Positions 29,926 to 30,214 of a DNA stretch of 30,214 nucleotides are shown here, piece by piece. The stretch is from positions 1 to 30,214 of the forward strand of contig CAYQRB010000009.1 in the NCBI GenBank assembly GCA_964420145.1, given 5' to 3'. The notes under the pieces were generated by a model. The model searched no databases and was not told where the DNA came from. It worked only from the letters and a program-made list of their open reading frames with translations. The stretch comes from JAJTYI01 sp964420145. GTDB taxonomy: Bacteria > Patescibacteriota > Dojkabacteria > B142 > OLB20. Position 1 is the stretch's first letter; each line of letters starts with the position of its first letter. The position numbers were made by a program, and so were the translations under genes.

Positions 29926-30214
29926 ATGTCTACTTCAAGATCAGTAAACAAGGTCATATTGATTGGAAATTTAACTCGTAATCCAATCCTTCGTACAATC
30001 GGTAATGGATCAGTCGTTTGTAATTTTGGTATTGCTACTAATGCAACCTGGAAAGATGGAGGTAGTAATGTACAAGAGAGAACCGAGTTCCATAATTTAG
30101 TAGCTTGGAATAAGCTTGCTGAAATTTGTGCTCAAATTCTAGCTGTAGGGATGTTAATTTATATAGAAGGGGAACTTAGGACCCGAACATGGGATGATGC
30201 TAATGGAGTTCGTC
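29926..30214 (+). CDS. ssb: Single-stranded DNA-binding protein, N-terminal part (runs off window)
   Basis: Open from ATG 29926 to the right edge (96 codons). MSTSRSVNKVILIGNLTRNP, then VCNFGIATNATWKDG, ERTEFHNLVAWNKLAEICAQ and LIYIEGELRTRTWDD cover most of the OB fold in the standard bacterial order, including the aromatic DNA-contact residues. The acidic C-terminal tail lies beyond the window. Directly after rpsF, as in most bacteria. Confidence 0.96.
   Translation, partial: MSTSRSVNKVILIGNLTRNPILRTIGNGSVVCNFGIATNATWKDGGSNVQERTEFHNLVAWNKLAEICAQILAVGMLIYIEGELRTRTWDDANGVR

Noticed and set aside
1..30214. CRISPR arrays, insertion sequences or a replication origin
   Set aside because: No regularly spaced repeats, transposase genes with terminal repeats, or dnaA/DnaA-box cluster were seen.

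Overview
The window is AT-rich bacterial chromosome using the standard genetic code: TGA acts as a stop and tRNA-Trp(CCA) is present. Several features point to a reduced-genome lineage of the Candidate Phyla Radiation (Patescibacteria) type. Genes are tightly packed with many ATGA overlaps, almost no start codon has a Shine-Dalgarno sequence, and classic operons have lost their biosynthetic members. No 16S rRNA is present, so the phylum is an inference.

Region 1 (1-3.4 kb): the start of a PEGA-type membrane-anchored protein runs off the left edge. Next is a divergent MreB paralog (290-1312) with an altered phosphate-2 loop. It meets, tail to tail, a two-gene unit encoding a 7TM protein and an ATP-grasp ligase fused to a retropepsin-like domain. 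This is a candidate peptide/glutamyl modification system at the membrane.

Region 2 (3.4-7.2 kb, minus strand): a translation and transcription cluster in the order tRNA-Tyr, tRNA-Thr(UGU), rpmG, tRNA-Trp, secE, nusG, rplK, rplA, rplJ, rplL. rplJL has its own promoter, an L10-leader-like RNA and an apparent attenuator, and ends at an intrinsic terminator. tuf and rpoBC are not present at their usual places.

Region 3 (7.2-10.75 kb): an accessory patch. It holds tRNA-Ala(CGC), a decayed XRE repressor pseudogene, an overlapping pair of nucleotide-pool enzymes (YjjX-type NTPase and DNPH1-type hydrolase), a truncated alpha/beta hydrolase, degraded DNA, a peptide deformylase, a GIY-YIG nuclease and tRNA-Thr(GGU).

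Region 4 (10.75-18.4 kb): the cell-shape cluster mreB-mreC-mreD-PBP2, followed by dprA and topA.

Region 5 (18.4-30.2 kb): rpsB-tsf-frr-rseP (pyrH, uppS, cdsA and dxr missing), rpsU with the strongest Shine-Dalgarno of the window, dnaX-ybaB-recR, a CCA-adding/HD nucleotidyltransferase, a beta-CASP ribonuclease-like protein, ychF, rpsF and the start of ssb.

The most interesting signals are the ATP-grasp/retropepsin fusion with its 7TM partner, the second MreB with Asp changed to Asn, the rplJ attenuator, a pseudoknot-capable rpsB leader with a small upstream ORF, and the exceptional Shine-Dalgarno of rpsU.
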